DNA from: Hemibagrus wyckioides
Lineage: Eukaryota; Chordata; Actinopteri; Siluriformes; Bagridae
Reading direction: 5' to 3'
DNA length: 64,000 nucleotides
Assembly (NCBI RefSeq): GCF_019097595.1
Contig: NC_080716.1
Span: 7,986,140 to 8,050,139, forward strand
In this document: piece by piece, positions 12,801 to 25,948 of the stretch
Layout: each line of letters starts with the position of its first letter
Position numbering within the stretch: the first letter of the stretch is position 1
The notes under the pieces: model-generated
What the model was told of the DNA's origin: nothing
Database searches by the model: none
What the model saw: only the letters and a program-made list of their open reading frames with translations
Made by a program: the position numbers and the translations under genes

Positions 12801-14567
12801 ACCAAAAACAAACAACAAAAAAACAAACAAACAATTTTATAAAAAATATCACTATCAATGCATGCATGCATGTAATGCAGATCATCCCATCCTTTGATCT
12901 TTTTGTTTGTTTGTTTTGTTTAAAGCTATCCTGTAGCCTGCCATCTTGATGGAGGTATTAAAGAGATGGAGCTTATTTCAGATGATAAACACTCTTTGCT
13001 TTGGATTATCTCGTCATCCCGAGCTAGATTTTTTGCCTTGGGCTGATTTTTAATGTTAAACATGAGTCATGGTAATTGCTTTAAAATGGGATCACACAGT
13101 TACTATCTCTTCTTTTGTCACATCTGCAGTGTCTTCACTTGGCCAACTGGCAAGCCATGCGTGGCTTTGTCCTATTACACAGCTAGGCAGCTGCCTGTAA
13201 GTTTATCATCACCCCCTTTATTTTTTTGTTTGTTTATTTATCCTTAAAATCCATTAAGTAAGAACTTAATAAAGTTGTTTCGGCACTCGCATGCACCTGC
13301 TTCAACTTTGCACAGAGTGATTGCACTTCAATCCTTTTCGATATTATTAACCAGTCTATATTATTAATTAATCAGTTCTCTACAGTGAGTTACAATATAC
13401 AAGACGTGTTGGTTCATAGCACCATCCAGGTGATTTGAAGGCTTTTTATGCTGTATGGTAGACATGCGCCACTATTAATCGTGACATTCAGCTTAGACTG
13501 TCCTTAGCCATCGGTTTGCAACAAATGGATTGAGATACAACATCATCTGTGAGGCAGGATAAGACAGAAGGTCTTTATTTTTAGTTTTTTAACCAAAAAA
13601 CATGATGGAGATAAGTGTTGCTCCAAACGAGGCATGTGTGACGTAATATTTTGATGTGATACAATTTAATCAGCTATAAAACCCAATGGAGCATGCTGTT
13701 ATGCTATGTTCACACACACACACACACGCACACATACACAGTGATTTTATTGCTGTATGTCAGCACTCTCTGTACTATGAAGTCTCCAGAAGGTGTCCCT
13801 ACTACTGGTTGCTGTGGAAATAATCCAATTGCTCTAACCAGTTTATCACTGATTAGCGCAACTAGCATTTCAAATAACATTTTTCTTGCTGCTAAAATGA
13901 GGGAGATTTTGTTTGCATATAAAGTTCAGCTGTGTGTATATATGCATCATATCATCTGGGATGAAGGAGAAGCAGTGTGTGCTCTTTGCTGTGGATCACG
14001 TCAGCTTTATTGTCTCCGCTCCCATTGGTAGTCGCCACAATCGCTCCATGTTTACATAAACATCAACTTATGTCAACATTGTGGTTTTGCTGGACACACC
14101 CACATCCAGCTCTCAGTGCAAATCTCTGGTGGCTTTGTTGCTGCGAGCTGCAAAGGAGCATTATATGAAAATAATCACTGACTGGTTGATGCAAAATGGA
14201 TGTCAAGCGGAGTTACTATTACCACATTTAAGTTGTAAAATAATTTTTATAAAATAGCAAAGTAATGTATCCCTTCGTAATCATAACAATTTGCCAGCAA
14301 TGATATTTAATAAAAAAAATTAATACATCAAATATAGTACTTTTTATTTGTTTATAGTTACGTTTTTCGATTTCGAACATCTGTGAATCGAGTCAGTTAT
14401 CACGTATACTATCAAATTATTAAAAAGTTGTTCCTTTACTGTCTCGTCATCTCACAACTCACTATCTCTTTTTCTCATAATAAGGCAATAAAGCTTGTCA
14501 TGTTACAGAGAACTTGCAAAGCTCTCTGTCCTGAAGACTTTTCTGTGGTGGAAAAATGAAGGAAACC
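12801..14567. other. no gene recognised (possible 5' UTR intron of B4GALT2)
   Basis: It starts with an A/C-rich tract (12803-12830) and a complementary T/G-rich tract (12900-12921) around an ATGC repeat, and has a (CA)n run at 13711-13740. The open frames here are short and unrecognised. Confidence 0.5.
13711..13740. repeat. (CA)n microsatellite, interrupted
   Basis: Thirty bases of CA with two substitutions. Confidence 0.9.
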
Positions 14568-14735
14568 ACATAACCACTGACTGTTACACTGGAGACCAAA
14601 ATGTATGATAAATACATGATAAATCTCCTCCCAGAAAACCTCACCACATCAGCAGTTCCATGTTTTTAGCTCTAGCTCCGTTGTACAAGTCCCCAAGTCA
14701 ATTTTTACTATAGCGACAAAAACATATTTGAATGA
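14568..14735 (+). repeat. interspersed repeat family B, copy 1
   Basis: Shares the ordered words GAAAACCTCACCA, CATGTT, CCGTTGTACAAGTC and TTACTATAG..ACAA with 19690-19855. Diverged; class unknown. Confidence 0.5.
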
Positions 14736-15734
14736 GGACGTTAACACGAGCATTAAACTGGTTAATAACCGGTTAGAAACCAAGTCTGCCCCTATAGAAA
14801 ATGAATCATTCACCTTGATAGTATTTTCATTTTTATGTGGAAAATAAATACAATATTGGTATATGGCCTAATGAAAGTAAGTTTTAAAAAAGAAAGTTTT
14901 TTGTTTGTTTTTTTTAAATTGGACATATTTATACTAATCTGTAATGTTATTTTCACTCACTCTCAGAAAAAAAGGCTGTTCAAAGGCACTTTGGATTAAT
15001 TAAGAGTATATAGCTTCCTCTAGGGATCTTAACTGTAAGCTTTTTTGATAGACAACATTCTCTTGTAGACTGCGTAAGACCTATCAGAGCTGCTGAATAG
15101 ACAGAAGCTGAAAAACTTAGATCCTACCTTTTGTGTAACTTGCGCACTTTATGGCATGCCTGGCTCTCTTGCTTTCTGTTTGTGAGGAAGCTGACTAGGT
15201 AGGCAGCATATGTAGGTGCCATTATGCTCCTGAAACGATCAATGTCCTATTCAGACGGCAGCTTAATGACAGCTGAACAGATCTGAAAGCGGGACTGCAT
15301 TGATCTTTCTTTTGAGAGGCGAGTGAGAAAGTCCGTTACTCTGTGGCATTCCGGGTAAAATGGTGCTCAGTGCAAACAGATCAAGGTAAACAATCAGGCA
15401 TGCAGAAGTAAAGACTGCACCACAAATATTCATGCAGTCATGCTGTGGTGGTGTTCTGTAGTAACGGCCGTAGTCGACCAGGCGTTCGCTGATATCCAGC
15501 TTCAGCTATTTTTTTTGTTTAGTCGGTTCCTTAAATACTTGGTTATTCTTACTCTTGTGTCTAGTTTGTACTGAACAGTTTTCTGACCAAAGAAAATCTG
15601 TCTCCTTTTCATTCCAGTTGATGCAACTGCTGTTTACACAGAACCTGAGATTTCTGTGACTGTACAAAGCACATGATATGAGGCATGTAGTGTAGGCGTG
15701 TTTCTGACTCGGTGTTTGTTACTTCATTGGATTG

Positions 15735-15915
15735 TTTCACACTGTACACGTTTGACACCGCAATTTAAGGTTAACTCCACAATTCGGATTTACTACCCCC
15801 GGGGTAAAAAAAAAACGGTTTAACCCTGCTTCTAACCGCGTGAACCGTTCCTCTACCCGGGGGTTAAAAGTGGGGTTTTGACCGAAGGTAACCTGGAGAT
15901 AAACTCAGGGTGAAA
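15735..15915. mobile_element. GGGTTAA-rich palindromic MITE, copy 1
   Basis: Starts TTTCACACTGTACACGTTTG and ends in GGGTGAAA. Inside are repeated AACC/GGTT palindromes (CCCCCGGGGTAA, GGTTTAACCC, CCCGGGGGTTAAAA). A second copy with the same start lies at 37581-37737. Confidence 0.6.
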
Positions 15916-16953
15916 AGTCCTTTTGAGGTGAACTAGACCGAGTCTCCAGTGTCAGTGGTTTGTAATGTTCAGCAGTAAAGCTGGATCTTTAAATTTTCTG
16001 ACAGGAAAGTCTTCAGGATGTGTAGGGTCCTTGAACTCTGTGCATTCTTGTTAAGAAGCCAAGTTGTGTGTGTGTGTTTTTCCAAAAAAGAGAACAAGGT
16101 GACAGAATGACTGTTTTGCTTTAACAAGTGAACTAGTTTAGTTTAGCCGATATTAACCAGTTTAACTAGCAGATGCTCCAAGCAATAAATTTAAGTATGA
16201 ATGGATGACAAGTAAGCAGTGGCATTTTTTAAATGAATAAAACATTGTAGTCAGAGGCAAATTGTGGTGATAAAAGAGGAATGAAACACCTTGGGACTTA
16301 GGAAAATATTTAACTAACTTTTAAAAATTTTCTGCATTCACAGCCCCCCCCCCTTTACTACTTTTATTACTTTCTTAATACTAGCTCATGTCTAGATCAG
16401 TTGCAGAAATGGCCAGACTGAGACACAAGTTATATATTTTTTATTTATGCAGGAAAGTGCGATGCCAGTTTTTTAGCTGTGAGAAAAGTAATATTTTAGT
16501 GCTTAACACAAGAATATAATAATAGTAATAATCCATTTCTACGAGGTTGTCTTTTTTTTTAATTGAGTTGTGTACTGTCTCTTTCAAATTGTTCGGGGCG
16601 TTGCCTCTGCTTGAGTTGTTTGAAGAGAATAGACCGCAGATTTTATGCTGTTTGCACTGTGAAGATAGAGGAGGTCAGATCATTAATCTCAGAGAAGCTG
16701 AAGGAGCTGGTGAGTGCAGCTTAAGCCTGTTGCCTCTCTCGCTTTCTCTCACGTCTCATCTTCATCTTTGTATTTCTGTTTTAAATCTTTCTGCTCAAAT
16801 TGCTCCTAGGTGTGAACAATTGTGTGAAGGTTTGTTTGTATGGAACCATGTGATGGACTGGTGTCGTGGTGTACGATTATTACTAGCACAGTGTTTGCAG
16901 GACAGGCTTCAGGTCCTCGACCCTGACCAGGAAAAAGCAGTTACTCTTATGTC

Positions 16954-16986
<33 letters not shown>

Positions 16987-18816
16987 CTTCTGACTTTTTC
17001 TGCCTCTGAATGTGATTGATTCTGAATTACTGTTAGATGGTTCATAATCACTTGATCTTTTCTTGTAGTGATCCTGCCTTTTCTTTGGTTGGTCTGTCAC
17101 TTCTGCAGTTTCTTATTCAGTCGTCTGATTCTTTTTCTTGTTGTCCAGAGTTGTGATTGGGCAGTTGTTTGAGTGCCGTAGAGAAATGAATGTAATGATT
17201 TCTTCACAACCAGGTCATGTGATCTGTTTACTACTAGGCAAGACTTGTGGGTTGGACGTATTTTGCTGCTCATCCAAGAAGAGCTTAGCTGGCGACTTAC
17301 TGATATTATATTCCAGAGAATTAAATTGCTGGGCCATGGAAGGATCAATTAGTAACTTGCCCTTGTTGTCATGGGAACAGTCAGACCCTGCGATAAGACG
17401 GTTGCGCTTGGTGGATGCTTCCGTTTAGTACAGAATGCCAACGTGATATTTTTCTCCTAGCCGTCGTTCAGGAGTTATGATGCTATTCTCACATCCATCC
17501 AGGACAGTGGTGTAAATCTTTCCAACTTGTGTGGGCGTTTAATGCTATGACTAAGGGAATAAATGTGTTTTAGTGAACCTGAAAGCCAAGATGCTGAGGT
17601 GGGCTGAAGTGGGCTGCAGGCCAGTCAAAAAGCTGCTTTCACCTTGTCTTTAAACATTTAATAAGGACTGAGTGCTTAGGAAATGCTTATGCTGTTTTCC
17701 TGACTGACTATAAAGACTCGGCATCAGATCAGGAGGAGCGACAGAACCCTTGACACCTCCATCACTCTCTTCAGCGATGACAGATATTTTTTTAAGACAT
17801 TTGCTCTTTTTTGCTGTAGCGTTTTATTAATCTGTTGTTGTATAGATTGTTTTGAAGAAGCAAGTTTGTATTTCATTTGTATGTGGGATAGACTTTACGC
17901 CCACTTGAGACGTTAATCTTAATTAAGTAAGATTTTATACTGCTGAAGAAATCAGAATGAGTGTTTTAAGGTTTTTTGTGCCTGTTCCTTAGTGTTGTGG
18001 ACAAAAATATGATAGCATATCAGTTTGAGTTCATCAATTCTGGTAAAATAATTGCATTTTTTTTGATGATTAGTCCTGAACTAGTTTTGTGTTTGTCTTA
18101 TTAAATGCTCTCTAGAACCTAAATGTCCTGCGTCTGGGGATGGCTTTGGCTCTACAGGTGCACTAAAGTGTTTTTCACTGTGCATCTTCTTGCTTTGTAC
18201 ACTATCCTCTTTCCCAACCATCCATCTTAGAAAAAAATGGTTGATGTTGATTTATTTTGTAGAGGGTGGAATTTATATGACAGACACTTTCCCAAAGAGG
18301 TTTTTTTTTTTTTTCCAGCATGGGGCTGTTCAACGTCTCGCTTCCTCAGACTGTTCGGGACTCCTTCTTTATATAGCCTCATCAGGGCTGAACTATCAGT
18401 AAGAGTAAGTAATAGCATTTTTATCTTGCTTCAATTTAATAATACGCCTACCATTCAGACATGCCAGACTCGTCCTGGTGACGACACCGTGTTTCTCTGT
18501 CACTATCTGCGCCACTACCATGTGACCTCTGCTGAAACGTGTATGGTATAACTCTGCCACCACATGGCACCTGATCATCACCTCATCATCTAGATCAGCG
18601 TCCTCATTAAAGTTAATAGGCGTGGGTGAAGGCAGCGATGTGGAATTCCAGCCACTTGTTAAACTCTTCACTGTTCTACATGTTCAGCATGCGGTGCTGC
18701 TGTCATATTAGTGAAGATTAGACAGGAAGTGAGGTTATCCTGATTCAGGAGGAAATGTATGGAATTGAAGCACACCTTTTAAGCCATTACATGAGGCTGT
18801 TTTTCAATAGAGAAAG
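15916..18816. other. no gene recognised
   Basis: Contains a C9 run (16345-16353), a T-rich tract near 16960 and a SINE remnant at 16850. The plus open frame 16547-16984 (145 codons) runs across the SINE remnant and ends in poly-Phe, so it is not a gene. A minus open frame at 18396-18671 has no recognisable domain. Confidence 0.55.
16850..16960 (+). mobile_element. SINE 3' end remnant
   Basis: GTGATGGACTGGTGTCGTGG followed by CGACCCTGACCAGGAAAAAG and CAGTTACT matches the 3' half of the fish SINE type that ends ATGGACTGG…GACCCTGAC…GGATAAGCGGTTA. The head is missing. Confidence 0.6.
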
Positions 18817-19689
<873 letters not shown>

Positions 19690-19855
19690 CTGCTTGGCAT
19701 GCTACTAATACAAAGTACAGACTTTAGAGCCTCCTTCCATAAATGTTAAATTAACACCTGCCTACTGAAAACTTCACCATGTTAACAATTATACATGTTC
19801 ATATGCTGCATCCACCGTACAAGTCTGTGTAAGTTGTTACTATAGAAACAATAAT
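19690..19855 (+). repeat. interspersed repeat family B, copy 2
   Basis: Contains GAAAACTTCACCA, CCACCGTACAAGTC and GTTACTATAGAAACAA in the same order as 14568-14735, plus CTCCTTCCATAAATGTTAAA. Confidence 0.5.
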
Positions 19856-20545
19856 GGGTCAATTCAAGGCCAACTGACCAGCTCATATTTGCTTCACACA
19901 TTCTGGATATAATGTTTCAGTTAATAGAAAACAAAAATCACATAATGCAAGCTTATTCACAACCAGTTGGACATGTATCGAATGTATGCGCCAATTATCA
20001 GTGTATATTGATTTTCTAGGACTGTAAATGCGAGCAATTTCAGATGAGTTGACTTAATGAGCCTAAGTGCATTCATTACATGTCCGACTCTTTATGAATC
20101 GGCTTTTTTTTGCAGTTTGTGCCTTTAGCATAATTGAGGATTTATGCAGCGGAGCATGACGGCCGGGATGTAGCCATGTAACATGTAAATCAGGTGTATA
20201 CAGCAGTGACAAAGATGAAGAGACTAGAAATCATGTTGTCTTGGTCAGCTTTTATAAAACAGCATCAGCTCAGAATAATGCTGGCAGGTATGGACATGTG
20301 TAGTAGAGCAGCAGAGCTCTGCTGACATCAGCTACTTTGTTTATAGCAAAACATACAGTATTTTGATAGTTCAGTAAATACAGTTTGGTTCCAGGTACCA
20401 ACTCAATATGTTGTGCATTTACTAAAACGGCAATGCTAATGTTAAAATTATAATGTACATATTCAGAAATCATACTTATAAGTTCAAAAGCTCACGGTTA
20501 CATGATTGCTCTTGACTATATAGTACACAGTTATAAAAGGGAAAT

Positions 20546-20792
20546 GATTATAATCACACTCTCTGGTGTCTCCCAGATGAGGATGTGATTCCTTTTGAGT
20601 CCGGTTTCTCTCAAGGTTTCTCATTTTTCCTCAGGAGATTTTCCTCACCATCACCTCTGGCTTGCTCATTAGGGATAAATATTAGTTAAAATTCTAAACA
20701 TTATAGTTTATATTCTGACTTGTAAAGCTGCTTCGGGACAATATCCGTTGTTAAAGATGCTATAGAAGTAAAATGGCATCGAATTGAATTGC
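20546..20792 (+). repeat. interspersed repeat family A, copy 2 (most complete)
   Basis: TTATAATCACACTCTCTGGT is followed by GAGTCCGGTTTCTCTCAAGG, CTTGCTCATTAGGGATAAAT, AAGCTGCTTCGGGACAATAT and the ATTGA-type tail GAATTGAATTG. The tail and fixed end suggest a retroelement 3' end, but the class is not established. Confidence 0.85.
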
Positions 20793-21722
20793 ATTTGAAA
20801 TATAGGCCTCATAAATGAGCTGTTTCAGACCTTACACTGAGTTATTATAAAAGGAAGTAAAAGAATAGGTGTGGAATAATAGATATAATAGAGTATTAGA
20901 ATTTAATTTTCTATCAATAGAAAATGTGGTATTTTGTATCAAGATTTCTTTATAATGTTCAGCAGGCCATTAATTGTCAAACTGTCTTAGAAACTAAAGA
21001 CATTATATACTAGATGAAAATCTCATGCATCTGGCATGATTAGTTAGAAATGAAATTGTAAATTTTTCTCCACTTATTTGTACAGTAAAGTCAGTACCAG
21101 GCCTTTTATTAAAGCCTCTATATCTCAGAAACTACTGTAGATACAAGGCTAAAATTTTGTAAACTGTTTACTGGGAATAGTGACAAGTATGAAGCAAATG
21201 GTCAGTTGGGAGCATTAAAAAAAAATCTGCGTATTGAAGATGGATCTTATCTAATTTTCACCTTCTGATAAATTCGAGCTGAGAATTCAGCAGTGCTGTG
21301 TGTAAAAGTAAATTAATGTGTAATGACTTGCAATAACACAGACCAATCATAAAAAAAAAACATTTTCCCAGAATTGATGAACTCAAAAACTATCATATTA
21401 GTGTCCATAACGCTAAGGGACAGGTACTAAAAAACTTTGAAACAACAAATTTTGATTTCAGCAGCAGTATTAAATTAAATTAATTAAAGTGAATGGCTCA
21501 AAAGTTAACATCTCCATGACTTCATGATTTTAATATAATGTTAAAATATAATTAGATTATAACTTGTTTTAGTACAATAAGCAATATAATGTGCATCAGC
21601 TGACATGACTGTGTGCATATAAATATAATACAAAAGGGTAAGGTCAGGCAGTGAAGCACTTGCAGTGAAATTCAGCACATAAAGTGCACATGAAATGGCA
21701 TGATATAATCGAAATGCTATAG
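20793..21722. other. no gene recognised
   Basis: AT-rich unique-looking sequence with nothing supportable. Confidence 0.55.
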
Positions 21723-21960
21723 CGGTGGTGGTAGCTCAAGTGATTAAGGCTCTGGGTCGTTGATCGGAAGATTAGGGTTCAAGTCCCAGCACTGCCAAGC
21801 TGCCACAGTTGAGGACTTGAGCAAGGCCCCTTAACCCACACTGCTCCAGGGGCACTGCATCTTGGATGACCCTGTGCGCTGATCCCCAAGGATGGGATAT
21901 GCGAAGAAAGAATTTCACAATTGTGCAGTAATGTATATGTGACAAAGACAACTTAATTAT
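21723..21960 (+). mobile_element. tRNA-derived SINE, second type
   Basis: A box GTAGCTCAAGTGATTAAGG, B box GGGTTCAAGTCCC, middle GAGCAAGGCCCCTTAACCC, and a distinct tail GGATATGCGAAGAAAGAATT … AATGTATATGTGACAAAGAC. The same type is nested at 60861-61110. Confidence 0.9.
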
Positions 21961-22264
21961 AACAACTCATAATGGAGCACTAAATGAAATATCTAAGTTA
22001 TAGTCTGTTAAAGCAATTTGATGTGAATTTCTCCATAAATTTATAGACTTTTGTGTGGCTTATGGAATATTTTAGCATACCCTGCATCTTTATTAAACTT
22101 CTGGGATTTAAGGCTAAATGAAGAGTAAGAGCCTTCAGTTAAATCCCTTTGTCTGTGAACAAAAAATCAATGACACAGACATCAAAGCCCAACCTGCCAG
22201 GATGATGTTCTGACAAAATCCAAGCTTTCATCCGTGTCGAGGAAGTGAGAATCTCTGTCATTTT

Positions 22265-22420
22265 AAAGTCGCGGACATGCAGCGCGGTTCACGTCCTGCC
22301 CGACTAGTCGCCGTACACGTGATGACTAGGAATTTTTCCCTCTCCGTCTTAACAAAAGTGCACTGTGTTCGATTGCCGCAAAATATGTTGGCAATGGCAA
22401 GCCCGCGATGGGGGCTGAAG
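22265..22420. promoter_or_regulatory. isolated CpG-rich patch
   Basis: About nine CpGs fall within 65 bases (gtcgcggacatgcagcgcgg … actagtcgccgtacacgtga), including an E-box CACGTG, in otherwise AT-rich DNA. More follow to 22420. It could be an enhancer, an alternative first exon or chance. There is no reading frame. Confidence 0.3.
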
Positions 22421-23527
22421 TGATATTTCTATTGTGTTATTATTACATTCCATTGACTTTCTTGCAGCTCGCAGCCCGAAGAGTGCGTTTTCCTCGAACT
22501 AAGATGCAAAAGCTGTTACAGATTTGTGAAATGAAAAGCTGCTTTATGTCTTGCATCAGAGCTTGGGGGGCAAGACCAGTCTAAAAGCAAACATTATAAA
22601 CAAGGAAATGGAGGAGGATATCAGTATCAGTGTTCAGAGATGAGTAATATGATATGGAAGACGCAGACGTCATATAAGTAAGTAGAAAATTCGATTAGGC
22701 AGGGTAATTATCTCACTTTTTCTTATGTTTGATGTTATTAGCCAAGAAGCTGATTTGATTATTTATATTTCTGATTTGTTTGATCATGAGCTACAGCCTT
22801 GTTTACAGCAGGACTCATAGCTGGTGCTCACTTTTCTGCCTTGACCCTTTTTTCCGTGAAAGAAGTCATGCTCTGAAAACCACAATAAGTTTCTTTCTTT
22901 CTGTTTTTTTTTTTTTGTGTAGGCTGTGTCCGTGCCGACATGTAGCCTCTGTTAAAGCGTTTGAAGAAGGTATACATGTGCTGATAATCCCTTTTGCAGC
23001 AAATACTGTGGTATTCATCTCAGGGCAAATGTTATCAGAAGGCAGGTGGACTGTGTTTATGTGATGTTAGGGAGGTTGCAGAAGGATGGCAAAAATATGG
23101 CTTTTAAGGCGGAAGGTAGCACTGAGTTTATCTTTCTCAACGACTGCAATATCATACATCAAAATTGCCTTCAGAAAAAAAATATGGTGGACAGAACTGT
23201 TTCTGTGATACATCCCCAAGACAGTTTAAGCGCTGAAAGTATGCTTGTACAAGCCAAGAGTGCTGCTGTAGTGAGTATCAGCATGGCTGTGATTCAGCTG
23301 TAAGCACCAGGCCTCAGGTAATCACAGCTATCCTGATGTTCAGTACAATACTGCTTTTGTATAACAGCCAAAAAAAAAAGAAATTAATAACTGTACAGAT
23401 GCAGTACAGGCAAATGTTTTAGACCAGTTCTGTTCTACGTAAATATTTCCCATATTTGTTGCCTAGAACTGATATTATAATTTCCGAACAAAATGAGAAA
23501 TGTGCCATTTATAAGATAATCAATGTC
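22421..23527. other. no gene recognised
   Basis: Two adjoining short plus open frames (22780-23064, 23046-23303) have no recognisable domain, splice support or conservation signal. I treat them as chance. Confidence 0.5.
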
Positions 23528-23703
23528 GGACTAGTGGTCAGAAGGTCTTGAGTTCAAATCCCAAGGTTGCCAAACTGGGTCCTCTGCAAGGTCCTTGAGC
23601 AAGACCCTTAACCCTCATCTGGTTGTATGAGTCGTATAAAAATGTGATAAATATAAGTCACTCTGGATAAGAACGTCTGCCAGAAATTGAGTAAATGTAA
23701 ATA
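23528..23703 (+). mobile_element. tRNA-derived SINE, 5'-truncated
   Basis: B-box-like GAGTTCAAATCCC, then CTTGAGCAAGACCCTTAACC and the tail AAGTCACTCTGGATAAGAAC. Same family as 6737-6920; the A-box region is degraded. Confidence 0.82.
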
Positions 23704-25468
23704 TCAGCACATTTGGATTGCCGCTAGTCCAGTGTACCAGGGCTAACTGTAGATATAAAATATATCAGGGACCAACTGTAGTGGACCTCCGTAATAACAG
23801 TAGGTGTAGTAAATGTTTATTCCAGTATACAATTCTTTTAGTTTTTACATAATGCAGTTGAAAAACGATGCAGTTTGTTTCAAATTTATTTAGTGAGTCT
23901 CAATCAGCTCCCTAGTTCAACAGTCAGGACACTGATCAGGGAGTTGGCCATATGATGGACTCTCTCTCTCTCGCTCGCTTGTTATCATTGTTGTAACTCT
24001 CAAATGATTATTTGCTATGATCCTGCTTGTACCATGACAAAAACATATGTGATTAAGCAAGCTAATCTGTATGACATATATACCGCATTTGGGTTTTGAT
24101 GAGGAAATTAGAATGTCACAGGAAATTAAGTCATCACCACCGCCTGGACTGCTGTAGATGATCTACTGATTCCTGCTGTAGGAGGCATTTGTATGAATGT
24201 AAATATGCAATATGTATGGACAACCAATCTCGATTAGAACAGTTTGAAAATGATTATTCCAGTTAAGCAAATTAATTGTGAAAATTGCCCAGCACTACCC
24301 TGCTGTTGCTCTCTGCTTGCCTCCTGTTGCTCTTGTCACCATCATAGTTCCTCTATGTGTGTATTTTGGCTCAAACATGCATGGTTGGATCCATTGAGTC
24401 CTTTCTGTATTGAAATTATGTACTTAAAAAGCAAGGTCTTGGCTTATGAGCAGTAAGTCAAACCCGGAGAAACCTCGCTACGCAGTCCTCTGGATGATGT
24501 GACTAGAAATGTTAGAAACTGCAATGAAAATGCAAATATATCGCTGGTTACATTTTAGATTTTAAATGGTGTGGGATAAGAGGAATAAAACACTATAATG
24601 GGACACTAATGTTTGATTCCGTACATTGTGAATGAATGTAGTGGTCGATTTCCTGTTACAGATCGTGTAGCTTAATATGTTAGGCCTGATATAAAAGCTC
24701 TGTTGGTTCATAGTCATTTTTAATAATGAATGACTTTCATAATGACATTAATAAAGTATTCGATTTTTTTTTGCATGCTTAGGTGGTCTTAGATTGATTG
24801 AACTGAGGTGGAGTGAAGATGATGGATGTGTGTGTGCATATGTGTGTGGCCGTGCTCGTGCACCCTTTAGGGGGTGTGTGTGTGCGTGTATGTGTGTGTG
24901 TGCAGCCACCAGTGCAGGATGTGTATCAGTGTGAGATGAGCAGTATCACAGTCTAATGAGAAGGCCCTCAGGGGTCAGTGATACTCACCTCTGCTTTCCT
25001 CACCTGCTGCCTTTACTGCTCTTCCCCTCTGCAGCTTCCTTGAGCTCTGACAAGTTATAGACCTGACCCACATTCACCTCAGAGAGCCAGAACAAGCCAG
25101 AAACACTTCGGTTTTCCCCCGTCACTTATGTGTTTCATTACATCTTGTCCAAGGGATTTGTTTAAAGGATTGTTACCTGAGCTCGGATATTCTCTTGCTT
25201 TTCAGCGTCTTCTTTTGTAGAGCATTTTATTCTTCCAAGTTCCGATTAGAAAGCTGCTAATGATGGAGGAGTTAGTTTTACTTGACTAAATGATTGATCG
25301 TTGTTTGTTTATTCATCCTGGTGATTTAACTGTGATGTATGTGACTAGAAAATGGTCCTGGATTGATTTGAGGTAGCAGCAATAGTCATTAAAGATTAGT
25401 GTGTATTAATGAGTGCATGGGCTGCAAGTGTTTTAATCTATATTTATGTTTAGAGAGTAAACAATAAA
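23704..25468. other. no gene recognised
   Basis: Contains a GT-rich stretch at 24822-24903 (interrupted GTGTGT runs around a GC-rich ccgtgctcgtgcaccc). Nothing else is recognised. Confidence 0.55.
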
Positions 25469-25730
25469 GTGCATGGTGGTCTAGTGGCTGGCATGTTTGT
25501 CTTGCACCTATGTGGTTAGAGGTTCATTTTCCATCACTGTTTTCTTCCCCAGCCCAAGGACGTGTTGTAGGTTGATTGGCCTCTAAACTCTGTGTGTGTA
25601 TGTGTGTGTGTGTTTGATGTGTGTGTGCTCTGAGAAGTGTTGGCACCCTGTCCAGTGTGAGTCCCCTAGGATATTTTCCAGACTCCCCATGACCACTGTG
25701 TAGGATAAGCAGAAGATGGATGGATGGATG
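25469..25730 (+). mobile_element. SINE with (GGAT)n tail
   Basis: The head is GGTGGTCTAGTGGCTGGCAT, followed by AAGGACGTGTTGTAGGTTGA, a GT microsatellite, GGCACCCTGTCCAGTGTGAG, GACTCCCCATGACC and GTAGGATAAGCAGAAGATGG, ending in a short GGAT tract. This is the classic fish SINE order. A reversed copy is at 44664-44950. Confidence 0.88.
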
Positions 25731-25798
25731 TTTCACAAGACCCCTGACACATACTTATATATTGCTCAAAAGCTCATTATTTACAAAAGAACATTATT

Positions 25799-25948
25799 TA
25801 TAACCGCACTCTCTGGTGTCACCAAGATGAGGATGGCTTCCCTTTTGAGTCTGGTTCCTCCAAAGGTTCCTTCCTCATATTGTCTCAAGGAGTTTTTCCT
25901 CTCCATCGCTACCTTAGGCTTGCACATTAGGGATAAATATGAATAAAT
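25799..25948 (+). repeat. interspersed repeat family A, copy 3
   Basis: ACTCTCTGGTGTCACCAAGA, GAGTCTGGTTCCTCCAAAGG, TTCCTCATATTGTCTCAAGG and CTTGCACATTAGGGATAAAT in family order; 3' end missing. Confidence 0.85.

Noticed and set aside
16547..16984. 145-codon open frame
   Set aside because: It crosses a SINE remnant and ends in a T-run poly-Phe.
18396..18671. 91-codon minus-strand frame with an acidic stretch
   Set aside because: It looks a little less random than its neighbours but has no domain, no splice partners and no flanking gene structure.
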